NCBI GenBank assembly: GCA_024640385.1
Contig: JAHEFC010000105.1
Coordinates: forward strand, 1-10,760
Source: Sphingobacteriales bacterium
GTDB lineage: Bacteria > Bacteroidota > Bacteroidia > Chitinophagales > Chitinophagaceae
Length of the DNA: 10,760 nt
Direction: 5' to 3'
In this document: in pieces, positions 1 through 6,372 of the stretch
Numbering within the stretch: position 1 is the first letter of the stretch
Layout of the letters: each line of letters opens with the position of its first letter
The notes under the pieces: model-generated
The model's input: the letters and a program-made list of their open reading frames with translations, nothing else
Told to the model about the DNA's origin: nothing
Database searches by the model: none
Position numbers and translations under genes: made by a program

Positions 1-1003
1 GTTCTGTTTCTTGTTGGGTCATTGACCTGTTTTTGAATAACATCCAGTTGTTGATGTCTGAAATTGCTTTTTCCGGTTCGTACCTGATACCCGTATCCGA
101 TCCCCAGCTAAAGCTCGGAATATATTTGGGTTGTAAAGAACCTGACTGAAAAATATTAGCACATACACCCACCACGGTGCCTGTATTGAACGAGGTGTTG
201 ATCCCGCACCGGGAATAATCTCCCATAATAAGGCCGCATTTCAATCCGGCTTCCATAAAACAATGCTGGCTCATGTTCCATACCTTGACCGGTGTTGCTG
301 TATTCCTGATATTGGAACAGGAGGTACCGGCACCCAGGTTACACCAGGATCCGATCACAGCATCGCCGATATAGCCCTCATGCGCCTTATTGCTGAATGA
401 AAATAAAACAGAGTTTTTAACTTCACCACCAATGATACATCCCGGACCTATTGTGGTTGCACCATAAATGGTTGCCCCCATCTTGATCACAGACCCCTCA
501 CCTATTGTCACCGGACCCCGCAGCATCACTCCCTCCATCAGTTCAACATTTTTTCCGATATAAATGGGGCCCTGGGTTGTATTCAGGTAGCAGTGATCTG
601 CCACAGCACCTTCTTCAATAAAAATATGCTCCGGATCCCCAATCAGCCTAATGTTAGATGATAAGGGCTGGGACTGGCGCAACATTTTTACCAGCTCCAG
701 ATCCTGTTGGATCGCCCAGCCATTGATTGCCGGAATATCCCATGGATAATTAATCACCCTGAATAATATTTCCTGCTTCAAAGCTTTTTCAAATCCATGA
801 TCTGCTATTGCTTTGAAAAAATCCGGACCCGGAATGATGTTGGCTGGAAGATCTGTTGGAAGATGAAGACCAGGAAATAATTCAGCAGCAAGCTCCCATT
901 TTTCGCGGGTGGTGAAGATCCCGGTTCTTATGTCGGCACTATGCCTGGTAAGCGTGAAAGGAAACAAGTTTTCCCTGCAATGGGTTTCGCTGAATAACAA
1001 CAT
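1..1003 (-). CDS. GlmU-like sugar nucleotidyltransferase/acetyltransferase (partial, C-terminus off window)
   Basis: The first 334 residues are present and open to the window edge. Residues 14-37 hold an Arg-rich motif (LTRHSADIR, then REKWE) that I recognise from the Bacteroidota 'alternative GlmU' family. Residues about 145-300 form a left-handed beta-helix with hexapeptide repeats (PIYIGKNVEL, GPVTIGEGSVI, GATTIGPGCIIGG). NKAHEGYIGD (205-214) and LGAGT (223-227) match the acetyltransferase core of GlmU, with H208 at the place of its catalytic histidine. The family is thought to make GlcNAc-1-P and UDP-GlcNAc for the envelope. The classical N-terminal LxxGxGTRM nucleotide loop is absent. 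Compared from memory with Bacteroides members, the segment between REKWE and WDIP (residues 37-88) is about 50 residues shorter. The ATG at 1003 starts only 17 bases after a hairpin and has no clear promoter. Confidence 0.85.
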   Translation of the reverse strand, partial: MLLFSETHCRENLFPFTLTRHSADIRTGIFTTREKWELAAELFPGLHLPTDLPANIIPGPDFFKAIADHGFEKALKQEILFRVINYPWDIPAINGWAIQQDLELVKMLRQSQPLSSNIRLIGDPEHIFIEEGAVADHCYLNTTQGPIYIGKNVELMEGVMLRGPVTIGEGSVIKMGATIYGATTIGPGCIIGGEVKNSVLFSFSNKAHEGYIGDAVIGSWCNLGAGTSCSNIRNTATPVKVWNMSQHCFMEAGLKCGLIMGDYSRCGINTSFNTGTVVGVCANIFQSGSLQPKYIPSFSWGSDTGIRYEPEKAISDINNWMLFKNRSMTQQETE

Positions 1004-1020
1004 GAAGCACTAAGCTACAA

Positions 1021-1062
1021 AATAAAGAGGCTTCTCAAATGCAATTGAGACGCCTCTTTATT
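1021..1062 (-). terminator. Hairpin between rpmE2 and the GlmU-like gene
   Basis: The arms AATAAAGAGGC (1021-1031) and GCCTCTTTATT (1052-1062) are perfectly complementary. A second inner pairing joins TCTCAA (1033-1038) to TTGAGA (1045-1050). The run of T beyond 1060 on the plus strand and the TTTATTTTG after the stem on the minus strand make it terminator-like in both directions. It is the second hairpin after rpmE2 and ends 17 bases before the GlmU-like start codon. Confidence 0.7.
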
Positions 1063-1100
1063 TTTTACATTGACCGGTTACTTGTTTGCCGGTAAGGACA

Positions 1101-1138
1101 CAAAAAAGGCCATCTCATTGATCGAGACAGCCTTTTTC
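1101..1138 (-). terminator. rpmE2 intrinsic terminator
   Basis: Read on the minus strand, AAAAAGGC, then TCTC, a short loop, GAGA and GCCTTTTTT form a stem that ends in a T run. It begins 16 bases after the rpmE2 stop codon. Its core (GGC..TCTC / GAGA..GCC) resembles the hairpin at 1021-1062, so the two look like related tandem elements. Confidence 0.8.
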
Positions 1139-1154
1139 AAATTTGTGAGCAAAA

Positions 1155-1403
1155 TTATTTCTTTGCGTATTTCTTGTTGAATTTGTCGATACGACCTGCA
1201 GTATCCACCAGCATTTTCTGACCGGTGAAGAAAGGGTGTGAAGTGTTGGAGATCTCCATTTTCACCAGCGGGTATTCGTTGCCATCTTCCCACTTAACGG
1301 TTTCTTTGGTTTGGGCCGCAGAGCGTGTCAGGAATGAAGTTCCATTACTCATGTCCTTAAAAACCACGAGGCGGTATTGTTCCGGATGTAATCCTTTTTT
1401 CAT
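1155..1403 (-). CDS. rpmE2: 50S ribosomal protein L31 type B
   Basis: This 82-residue protein is a component of the large ribosomal subunit near the central protuberance. It opens [17 protein letters not shown] and contains [11 protein letters not shown] (residues 52-62) and the C-terminal [10 protein letters not shown], all typical of L31 type B. It has no cysteine, so it lacks the CxxC zinc site of zinc-binding L31 and belongs to the zinc-independent form. The length is normal for type B. The gene has its own promoter (1444-1474), a 5' leader of about 35 bases with a stem-loop, and its own terminator, so it appears to be a single-gene unit. No Shine-Dalgarno sequence precedes the ATG; the upstream bases are AT-rich. 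Confidence 0.95.
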   Translation of the reverse strand: MKKGLHPEQYRLVVFKDMSNGTSFLTRSAAQTKETVKWEDGNEYPLVKMEISNTSHPFFTGQKMLVDTAGRIDKFNKKYAKK

Positions 1404-1419
1404 AATTCGTTTGTTTTAA

Positions 1420-1437
1420 GCATGGATTTTGCCATGC
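1420..1437 (-). promoter_or_regulatory. Stem-loop at the 5' end of the rpmE2 leader
   Basis: GCATGG and CCATGC are perfect 6-base arms around a 6-base loop (CAAAAT on the minus strand). From the promoter spacing, the transcript should start about 3-5 bases before this stem, leaving about 16 bases to the ATG. L31 genes in several other phyla have autoregulatory leader RNAs. Whether this hairpin does the same job is inference from position only. Confidence 0.4.
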
Positions 1438-1443
1438 GGGGAG

Positions 1444-1474
1444 CAAAGGTAGCTTATTTTCCTAATTTGTCAAA
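1444..1474 (-). promoter_or_regulatory. Bacteroidota-type promoter of rpmE2
   Basis: On the minus strand TTTG (1474-1471) is followed by 19 bases and TACCTTTG (1451-1444). This is an exact match to the Bacteroidota primary sigma factor consensus TTTG-N19-TAnnTTTG. Transcription should begin near 1440, about 37 bases before the rpmE2 ATG. Confidence 0.85.
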
Positions 1475-1497
1475 ATTATTCCAACATATTGAGAATC

Positions 1498-1562
1498 AAG
1501 GCGAGAGACGAGAGGCGAGAGGATCCATTCTTTCGCCTCTCTCCTCTCGCCTTTCGCCTCTC
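1498..1562 (-). terminator. GGCGARA heptamer hairpin after yajQ
   Basis: The stretch begins 2 bases after the yajQ stop. Arms 1498-1518 and 1533-1553 pair with 2 mismatches in 21. On the minus strand the 5' arm is built from consecutive 7-base words GGCGAAA, GGCGAGA, GGAGAGA, GGCGAAA. The other arm on the plus strand reads GGCGAGA, GACGAGA, GGCGAGA. It probably terminates yajQ, although no strong T run follows the stem. The 20 bases at 1543-1562 recur exactly, in reverse orientation, at 8857-8876. Confidence 0.65.
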
Positions 1563-1564
1563 TA

Positions 1565-2056
1565 CTAGTTCCTCATATTCTCATACTGCAACGGCAGCCC
1601 CAGATCGGCATTACGGCAGAGCTGGATCACTTCCTGCAGGTCGTCGATCTTTTTACTGGTCACCCTAACGAGGTCGTCGTTTATAGAAGCCTGGACTTTC
1701 AGGCCGGAATCCTTGATCAGTTTGACGATCTTCTTGGCATCTTCCTGCTTAAGCCCGTTCCGCACAGGCACCTCGGATTTGACCACTTTTCCACTGGTAT
1801 AAGGCTCTTTGCTGAGATCAAAAGCTTCCGGGGAAATCCCCTGCTTATTGGCCCTGCTGATCAGCACATCAATGAGCTGGCGGATCTTCATATCGTCCGA
1901 AGCTTCGATCTTGATCTTGTACTCTTTTTTATCCAGGTCAATCACTACGTGGGAATCTTTGAAATCGAACCGGTTGGTGATCTCTTTACGGGTCACATTC
2001 ACTGCATTGTCCAGCAGCTGTGCATCTACTTTGCTGACTATATCGAATGAAGGCAT
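1565..2056 (-). CDS. yajQ: YajQ-family nucleotide-binding protein
   Basis: This 163-residue protein has the same length as E. coli YajQ. It shows the family's N-terminus MPSFDIVSKVD, the RFDFKDS segment, and the C-terminal KKIVKLIKDSGLKVQASI and DLQEVIQLCRNADLGLPLQYENMRN blocks. The family has two ferredoxin-like domains. Members bind nucleotides, and a Xanthomonas homologue binds cyclic di-GMP and acts with a transcription factor; the role here is not known. I chose the ATG at 2056 over a TTG two codons upstream because it restores the canonical MPSFDI start and exact family length. No Shine-Dalgarno sequence is present. A TATATTTG box ends only 3 bases before the ATG, so the transcript may have almost no leader. 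The stop codon is followed directly by a heptamer hairpin. Confidence 0.93.
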   Translation of the reverse strand: MPSFDIVSKVDAQLLDNAVNVTRKEITNRFDFKDSHVVIDLDKKEYKIKIEASDDMKIRQLIDVLISRANKQGISPEAFDLSKEPYTSGKVVKSEVPVRNGLKQEDAKKIVKLIKDSGLKVQASINDDLVRVTSKKIDDLQEVIQLCRNADLGLPLQYENMRN

Positions 2057-2059
2057 ATG

Positions 2060-2091
2060 CAAATATAATATGTTAGCCGATTAATGTGAAA
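2060..2091 (-). promoter_or_regulatory. Possible yajQ promoter (near-leaderless)
   Basis: On the minus strand TATATTTG (2067-2060) matches the TAnnTTTG box exactly. TTTC, one base off TTTG, lies 20 bases upstream at 2091-2088. If used, transcription would start at about the ATG (2056). The upstream box lies inside the left arm of the palindrome at 2070-2183. Confidence 0.35.
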
Positions 2092-2183
2092 GCCGGAGAA
2101 TGTACAAGATGAACAAGGAAGAGAATTTCTCTTCCCTGTTTACCCGATGCATTCCCCGGCTAACATATTAGCCGGCTAACACA
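2070..2183. repeat. Long imperfect palindrome after the outer membrane protein gene
   Basis: The two halves, about 2071-2126 and 2127-2182, match as reverse complements at 42 of 56 positions with no gap. The best blocks are TGTTAGCCG at the outer end, AGCCGG.GAATG in the middle and GGAAGAGAA at the centre. The right half carries GGCTAACA twice (2158-2165 and 2174-2181). Separately, AATATGTTAGCCG (2067-2079) pairs perfectly with 2157-2169, giving an alternative fold. It begins 5 bases after the stop codon of the outer membrane protein gene and reaches into the yajQ promoter area. It probably serves as a terminator. Confidence 0.6.
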
Positions 2184-2188
2184 CTAGT

Positions 2189-4657
2189 TTAGTTTTCTCC
2201 CATCTTCACCCTCGACTGCTCATCTTTCGCACCGCCGGTTCTGCGTTGAGGTGCGCCTTTGATGGGCTTGCCAAAACGGTAGGTGAAGCTGATGGTTGCT
2301 ACCCTGGAATCCCTGGCATTCTTGAACCATGCTTCTGTATTCTGGAAGTTGATGTTGCCGGTTACTACCTGGGTATAGAACATATCCCTGATATTCATTT
2401 TCACCGTTCCCTTGTTCTTCAATACCTGTTTGGCCACACCTGCAGAAACCTGGCCGAGCGGGTTGATCAGGATCTGGCCTTCTGCACCTTTCGACCTCCA
2501 GAATCCACTGAGTTCAGCACTCCAGCCTTTGTTGAATTTGAACTGGTTGTTGATGTTCAACAACAGGGTTGCTGCTTCTACATTCACCATTTCATTGTTC
2601 ACAGGACCTTCAAATTTGCTGTAACTTAAGTTGGTATAAACTACAGCAGTCCACCATTTTTTTACAGGCACCTGGGCACTGACGGCTACTCCAGCATTGT
2701 CCCTTTTGCCGATATTACCACGTCGTACAATAGTTGCGTACCCATCATCCCCATTAGGCAGTTTGGCCTGTTCAAATGTTTCCGTATGGAAATCCTTGGT
2801 ATGGCTGTAATTCAATGTAGTGGTCAGGAATCCTTTGAAAGTGTGTGATACCTCAATGTTATTTGTGAACTGGGGTTTCAGGAAGGGATTGCCCGCCTGG
2901 TAAGTATATGGATCAATAAAGAAGAGGAAGGGGTTCAGGTCCTGGTATGCAGGCCTGTCGATCCTCCTGCCAATATTGAAACCCCATGTATGATTCTTAC
3001 TGGCATTATACGAGATGAATACAGTGGGGAAAAGACTTCCGTAATCCCGGCTGAAAGAGGAATCAGGACGTGTTGGATTACCGTACTGGTCCCCCCGCAT
3101 TTGGGTGTATTCGTAGCGAAGACCAGCCTGCACGCCAAACTTCTTGAACTGCCTGTTGTAATTGATATAAGCCGCATAGATATTCTCCTGGTAATCGAAC
3201 ATATTGGTTTTGCCATAATCCACTGATTCTCCCTGGTCTTTCACCTCGTAGTAATTGGCCGCATTTTTTGTTGTTACAAAACTGCTCTTTACACCTGTTT
3301 CGATCTTGCCTTTGAATGCGTTCTGTACATAGTCTACCTTGGCTGCATAGATATCAATATTGACAGGAAGATAACCCCGGAGTTTTTCTTCATTCAATAT
3401 AGTGGACATATCAGGAGTCATTGTTGAAGTCTCAAAGTTCTGGTTACCGGCAGACGAATATTTTGCATAATCCAGGTCTGCCGTAAGTTCACGGCCCGTG
3501 CTGTCGAACTGGTGACGGAAATTCAGATTCAATGTCCCGTTCTTCCACTTGTTGGTGGTTTGGCTTTGCGCCAGTACAATACTGTCTGTGACGCCATGGG
3601 CATCCATCAGGTAGCTTTTGTTTTTGGAGCTGAAGTTCTCAGGGTTGATCAATCCTGTAGTAACAAAACCAATGGTGGTCTTTTTGGTGAGATAATAGTC
3701 AGCTCCCAGTTTCATGTTGAAATTGTCTTCTACATTCCGCATCCTTGATTGTTGTTCGAAGATGGCTTCGATCTGTTTAGGATCATCGGGGTTTTTGAAA
3801 GTCCGCTTGATATCCAGGTTCTGGAATGAGTTCCATTTGCTGTATCCGCCATTGGCAAATACGTTCAGTTTGCCATTGCGATAATTGAGATTCAGGTTAT
3901 CGTTGGTTCTCCAGTATTTACCCTGGGAGTAATTGGCATTGACACTGCCATTGAAACCGTATTGTTTGTTCTTTTTGGTTCTGATATTGATGATGCCCGA
4001 GTTGCCGGCAGCATCATATTTGGCAGAAGGATTGGTCATGATCTCGATCTGCTCTACGGAACTGGATGGCATGGTTTTTAAAAGGTTGGTGAGCTCGGCT
4101 ACTCCAAGATAAGTTGGCTTTCCGTCTATCATCACCATCACCTGTTGTTTACCTTTCAGGCTGATCTTGCCATCGCTGTCAACCGTGATACCCGGAGATT
4201 TTTCCAGCACTTCAAGTACGGTGGTTCCGGCATTGGTCACTGCTGCATCCACATTCACCACCATTTTATCGATCTTTTGCTCAATAAATGGTTTGCGGGC
4301 CACTACAGTGATCTCTTTCAGGTTCTTGGTTTCGGGATTAAGCGCAACCTTACCCAGATCGTGCTGTGATTTTTCTGTAACCTCTACTATGTTGGAATAT
4401 TGTTTAGCATATCCTGAGCCGGTGAACATCACCCTGTATGCCCCTTTATTTACGCCGTTAAAAAGATAAACCCCGGCTTTGTCGGTCAATTCGATCTTGA
4501 CTATCCCCGTGTCTTTAGCCCTTACCAGGGTGGCGGTGACTGCTTCCATGGGTTTTTGGGAGGGATCTTCGACCTTCCCGGTGATCATTCCGCTTTGAGC
4601 TTGTCCTGCCAGCGCTGTCAGTAGGGAGACAGCGAACAAAATCCTTTCTTTTCTCAT
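2189..4657 (-). CDS. Outer membrane beta-barrel protein with carboxypeptidase-regulatory and plug domains (TonB-dependent receptor-like)
   Basis: An 822-residue outer membrane protein. Residues 1-20 are a signal peptide (MRKERILFAVSLLTALAGQA). Residues about 23-95 form a carboxypeptidase-regulatory-like beta-sandwich (GMITGKVEDPSQKPMEAVTA). Residues about 116-228 are a plug domain with VLEVLEKSPGITVDSDGKIS, MVMIDGKPTYLG and the typical SAKYDAAGNSGIINIRTKK. The remaining 590 residues, rich in aromatic beta-strands (DRPAYQDLNPFLFFIDPYTYQAGNP), form the barrel seen in the outer_membrane_beta-barrel family. Such proteins resemble TonB-dependent transporters, but the substrate is unknown; no SusD partner, regulator or enzyme gene adjoins, so it is not a polysaccharide locus. 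I chose the ATG at 4657 over one at 4720 because it gives a clean signal peptide and lies downstream of a TAnnTTTG box. The tail after the last strand (about 25 residues, basic and Gly-rich) is unusual for a protein expected to end in a beta-strand. Confidence 0.9.
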   Translation of the reverse strand: MRKERILFAVSLLTALAGQAQSGMITGKVEDPSQKPMEAVTATLVRAKDTGIVKIELTDKAGVYLFNGVNKGAYRVMFTGSGYAKQYSNIVEVTEKSQHDLGKVALNPETKNLKEITVVARKPFIEQKIDKMVVNVDAAVTNAGTTVLEVLEKSPGITVDSDGKISLKGKQQVMVMIDGKPTYLGVAELTNLLKTMPSSSVEQIEIMTNPSAKYDAAGNSGIINIRTKKNKQYGFNGSVNANYSQGKYWRTNDNLNLNYRNGKLNVFANGGYSKWNSFQNLDIKRTFKNPDDPKQIEAIFEQQSRMRNVEDNFNMKLGADYYLTKKTTIGFVTTGLINPENFSSKNKSYLMDAHGVTDSIVLAQSQTTNKWKNGTLNLNFRHQFDSTGRELTADLDYAKYSSAGNQNFETSTMTPDMSTILNEEKLRGYLPVNIDIYAAKVDYVQNAFKGKIETGVKSSFVTTKNAANYYEVKDQGESVDYGKTNMFDYQENIYAAYINYNRQFKKFGVQAGLRYEYTQMRGDQYGNPTRPDSSFSRDYGSLFPTVFISYNASKNHTWGFNIGRRIDRPAYQDLNPFLFFIDPYTYQAGNPFLKPQFTNNIEVSHTFKGFLTTTLNYSHTKDFHTETFEQAKLPNGDDGYATIVRRGNIGKRDNAGVAVSAQVPVKKWWTAVVYTNLSYSKFEGPVNNEMVNVEAATLLLNINNQFKFNKGWSAELSGFWRSKGAEGQILINPLGQVSAGVAKQVLKNKGTVKMNIRDMFYTQVVTGNINFQNTEAWFKNARDSRVATISFTYRFGKPIKGAPQRRTGGAKDEQSRVKMGEN

Positions 4658-4695
4658 AATACTTGTTTTAGTGCCTTTGTTTGTATAGTACAGTT

Positions 4696-4703
4696 CAAAA
4701 GTA
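4696..4703 (-). promoter_or_regulatory. -7 box of the outer membrane protein gene
   Basis: TACTTTTG on the minus strand matches TAnnTTTG. Transcription would start near 4691, about 34 bases before the ATG at 4657. I found no TTTG at the usual distance upstream; that space is filled by the palindrome at 4705-4726, which suggests an activator or repressor site. Confidence 0.45.
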
Positions 4704-4704
4704 G

Positions 4705-4726
4705 GTACTATGCAATGCATAGATAC
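4705..4726. promoter_or_regulatory. Operator-like palindrome upstream of the outer membrane protein gene
   Basis: CTATGCA (4708-4714) and TGCATAG (4716-4722) are perfect 7-base arms around a single base. GTA (4705-4707) and TAC (4724-4726) extend the symmetry past one unpaired base. The site lies just upstream of the -7 box, at about -14 to -35 from the predicted start, where a dimeric regulator would control polymerase binding. No regulator gene is in the window. Confidence 0.5.
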
Positions 4727-4863
4727 TTGCTTTGTTGCGAGTGGTTATTTTTATTGATTTTCGGTCCACAGGTAATGGAGATGATACGCAGTTGGAGCCG
4801 ATTAGGTTACTACCTTGGAGGTAGGTTGTGATGAGCGGACGTTAAGATGTTTGGATGGAAATA
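4727..4863. other. Gene-free stretch with no recognisable feature
   Basis: The gap between the outer membrane protein start (4657) and the lgt stop (4982) is 324 bases. This middle part shows no credible open reading frame, tRNA or strong promoter. The only structure is a small hairpin, CTACC / GGTAG (4810-4824), which may be chance. Confidence 0.5.
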
Positions 4864-4865
4864 TT

Positions 4866-4965
4866 AAAAAAGAGGCATAAAATTAGAGAGCCAGAGAGTT
4901 AGAGAGGGAGAGAACCGAGGATTCTTACTCTCTTACTCACTTACTCTCTTACTCACTTACTCTCA
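4866..4965 (-). repeat. Octamer tandem arrays after lgt, terminator-like
   Basis: The plus strand carries five consecutive 8-base copies of CTTACTCW at 4924-4963, with W alternating T, A, T, A, T. Facing them at 4885-4914 are AGAGAGCC, AGAGAGTT, AGAGAGGG and AGAGAA, also on an 8-base period. The two arrays are purine-rich and pyrimidine-rich, so their transcript can fold back, but the pairing is imperfect. On the minus strand a run of six T (4871-4866) follows, which fits termination of lgt. It begins 17 bases after the lgt stop. Confidence 0.65.
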
Positions 4966-4981
4966 GACCCTTTTAAAGCAT

Positions 4982-6265
4982 TTAGCTAATTGAAGATGTT
5001 TTTCTTGCTCTTAGCATCAGGTAAACTCCAGCAACAACCAGTAAAGAAGAGATCAACTCGGCCTGCGTGGGATGAAATCCGAACATGGAATAGGTAGTGT
5101 TCACCCTGATCTTCTCGATCAGGAACCTTTCCACGCCATTAAAGATGAGATAAAGCCCGAATAACTGTCCCGCTACGTGCAGTTTTTTTCTGAAATACCA
5201 CAAAACGAAGAATAGCAGTGTACAGGCAATAAACTCATATAAAGGTGTTGGGAAAACCAGGGGATTCAGCTGATTGCAATAAGTCCCTTCGCATCCGGGA
5301 ATTGGCACGCCAACTTCATTAACGTTATGCGGATAGTTATAAGCAAAGAACCAATCTGGTAAAAAAGAAGGGCCCCGAAATGAGGCATGGGGTATTTTTT
5401 CCAGGCTCCCGAATTCACGGACCAGGTATTGGGTGTACTGGGACCCGTTCACCAGACTATTTTGAAACTGACCGGCTGCGGCTTCAACAATGGAGCCATC
5501 CGTATCCAGTTTATATGCGCTGTTGAAAATTCCCCAGTCACCGTCGCCCGAAACCTGGCAACCGATCCTGCCGGTAGCATAGGAAAGCATAAGTCCTGGT
5601 GCAGCCGCATCACAAAGATGGAGAAGCCCGATATTTTTTTTCTTCGCGTACCAAAGTATGGCAATGGTGGCACAGATCAGTCCTCCATAAAAAGTTAGTC
5701 CGCTGGGTGAAAGCAGGTTGGCGATGGGATTTTCAATGAACCGGTCCCAGTTTTCAAGGTTGTCGAAAACCTTGGCCCCGATAAAACCTGCCACTGCCGC
5801 CATAATGGTGATATCACCTACCCTTTCGTGAGGCCAAACCCTGATGGTTCTTTTTTCCGGCTGAGCCAGTTTCTGCTTTTGCTTTTCGTAATAGCGAAGT
5901 CCTGCAAACAGCAAAGCCAATAAGATCCCGCCTGTCCAGCTTCCTTTTGATGAAAAAATATATTCCTGTGGATGGGTTTCACCAGCGTTAAAGAACACGC
6001 CGAGGATCTTGTAGCCAACAATAAAACCAAAAATAAAATTGAATATGAGTTCGCCCGGCTTTGCCGCTTCGCCAACAACGATGGTCTCTTCTTTAGGTTG
6101 AAGTAATCCCTGTTTCTCCTTCCTGTTCAGTTCTTTAGCCAAAAGCCATGCAGCCAATAAAAAAGAGATGGCAACAAAAAAACCAAATGAATTGATATAC
6201 TGTGTGAAGCCCCAGGGCTCAACCCCGAACGCTTCTTTGAGAAAATAATAAAGGTTAGGATACAT
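4982..6265 (-). CDS. lgt: Prolipoprotein diacylglyceryl transferase, enlarged form
   Basis: This 427-residue inner-membrane enzyme transfers diacylglycerol from phosphatidylglycerol to the lipobox cysteine, the first step of lipoprotein maturation. Several hydrophobic segments are clear (about 25-43, 73-92, 110-124, 150-166, 187-206, 341-357, 363-375, 403-417). Family motifs are GLTFYGGLI (189-197), GRIGCQVSGDGDWG (232-245), FPTPLYEF (338-345) and NGVERFLIEKIR (376-387). The usual GRIGN signature reads GRIGC, with cysteine at 236 in place of asparagine; I recall this in other Bacteroidota Lgt proteins. At 427 residues it is far longer than E. coli Lgt (291); the extra length lies in a charged loop near 45-70 and a large loop at about 246-337. 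A terminator separates it from the bacilliredoxin gene upstream, and no clear promoter was found in the 107-base gap. Confidence 0.92.
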   Translation of the reverse strand: MYPNLYYFLKEAFGVEPWGFTQYINSFGFFVAISFLLAAWLLAKELNRKEKQGLLQPKEETIVVGEAAKPGELIFNFIFGFIVGYKILGVFFNAGETHPQEYIFSSKGSWTGGILLALLFAGLRYYEKQKQKLAQPEKRTIRVWPHERVGDITIMAAVAGFIGAKVFDNLENWDRFIENPIANLLSPSGLTFYGGLICATIAILWYAKKKNIGLLHLCDAAAPGLMLSYATGRIGCQVSGDGDWGIFNSAYKLDTDGSIVEAAAGQFQNSLVNGSQYTQYLVREFGSLEKIPHASFRGPSFLPDWFFAYNYPHNVNEVGVPIPGCEGTYCNQLNPLVFPTPLYEFIACTLLFFVLWYFRKKLHVAGQLFGLYLIFNGVERFLIEKIRVNTTYSMFGFHPTQAELISSLLVVAGVYLMLRARKTSSIS

Positions 6266-6321
6266 TCAACAATTCTTGTGCGTGCAATGATAATTGAAAA
6301 AAGGCTTTTTGAAAAAGAAAA

Positions 6322-6341
6322 GATCCCGCAGAAGCGGGATC
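6322..6341 (-). terminator. Intrinsic terminator of the bacilliredoxin gene
   Basis: GATCCCGC (6322-6329) and GCGGGATC (6334-6341) form a perfect 8-base stem with a 4-base loop. On the minus strand it is followed by TTTTCTTTTTC. It begins 31 bases after the bacilliredoxin stop and isolates that gene from lgt. Confidence 0.88.
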
Positions 6342-6372
6342 GATTCATCTATGTACAAAGCAAAGTGACAGT

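Noticed and set aside
1078..1293. Minus-strand open frame overlapping the end of rpmE2.
   Set aside because: It overlaps rpmE2 in another frame and runs through the rpmE2 terminator.
2057..2062. TTG start two codons upstream for yajQ.
   Set aside because: The ATG at 2056 gives the canonical MPSFDI start and the exact family length of 163.
2246..2629. Plus-strand open frame of 127 codons.
   Set aside because: It is antisense to the outer membrane protein barrel and has no family-like motifs; it reflects codon use of the real gene.
2189..4657. SusC of a polysaccharide utilisation locus.
   Set aside because: There is no SusD-like gene, glycosidase or regulator beside it, and the barrel is the shorter outer_membrane_beta-barrel type.
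4658..4720. Longer N-terminus for the outer membrane protein from the ATG at 4720.
   Set aside because: It would add 21 residues before a clean signal peptide and would overlap the -7 box and palindrome that look like its promoter.
4810..4824. Small hairpin CTACC / GGTAG as a regulatory element.
   Set aside because: A 5-base stem with no T run and no clear relation to a promoter is likely by chance.
4885..4965. CRISPR-like array.
   Set aside because: Units of 8 bases without spacers are a simple tandem repeat, and no cas gene is present.
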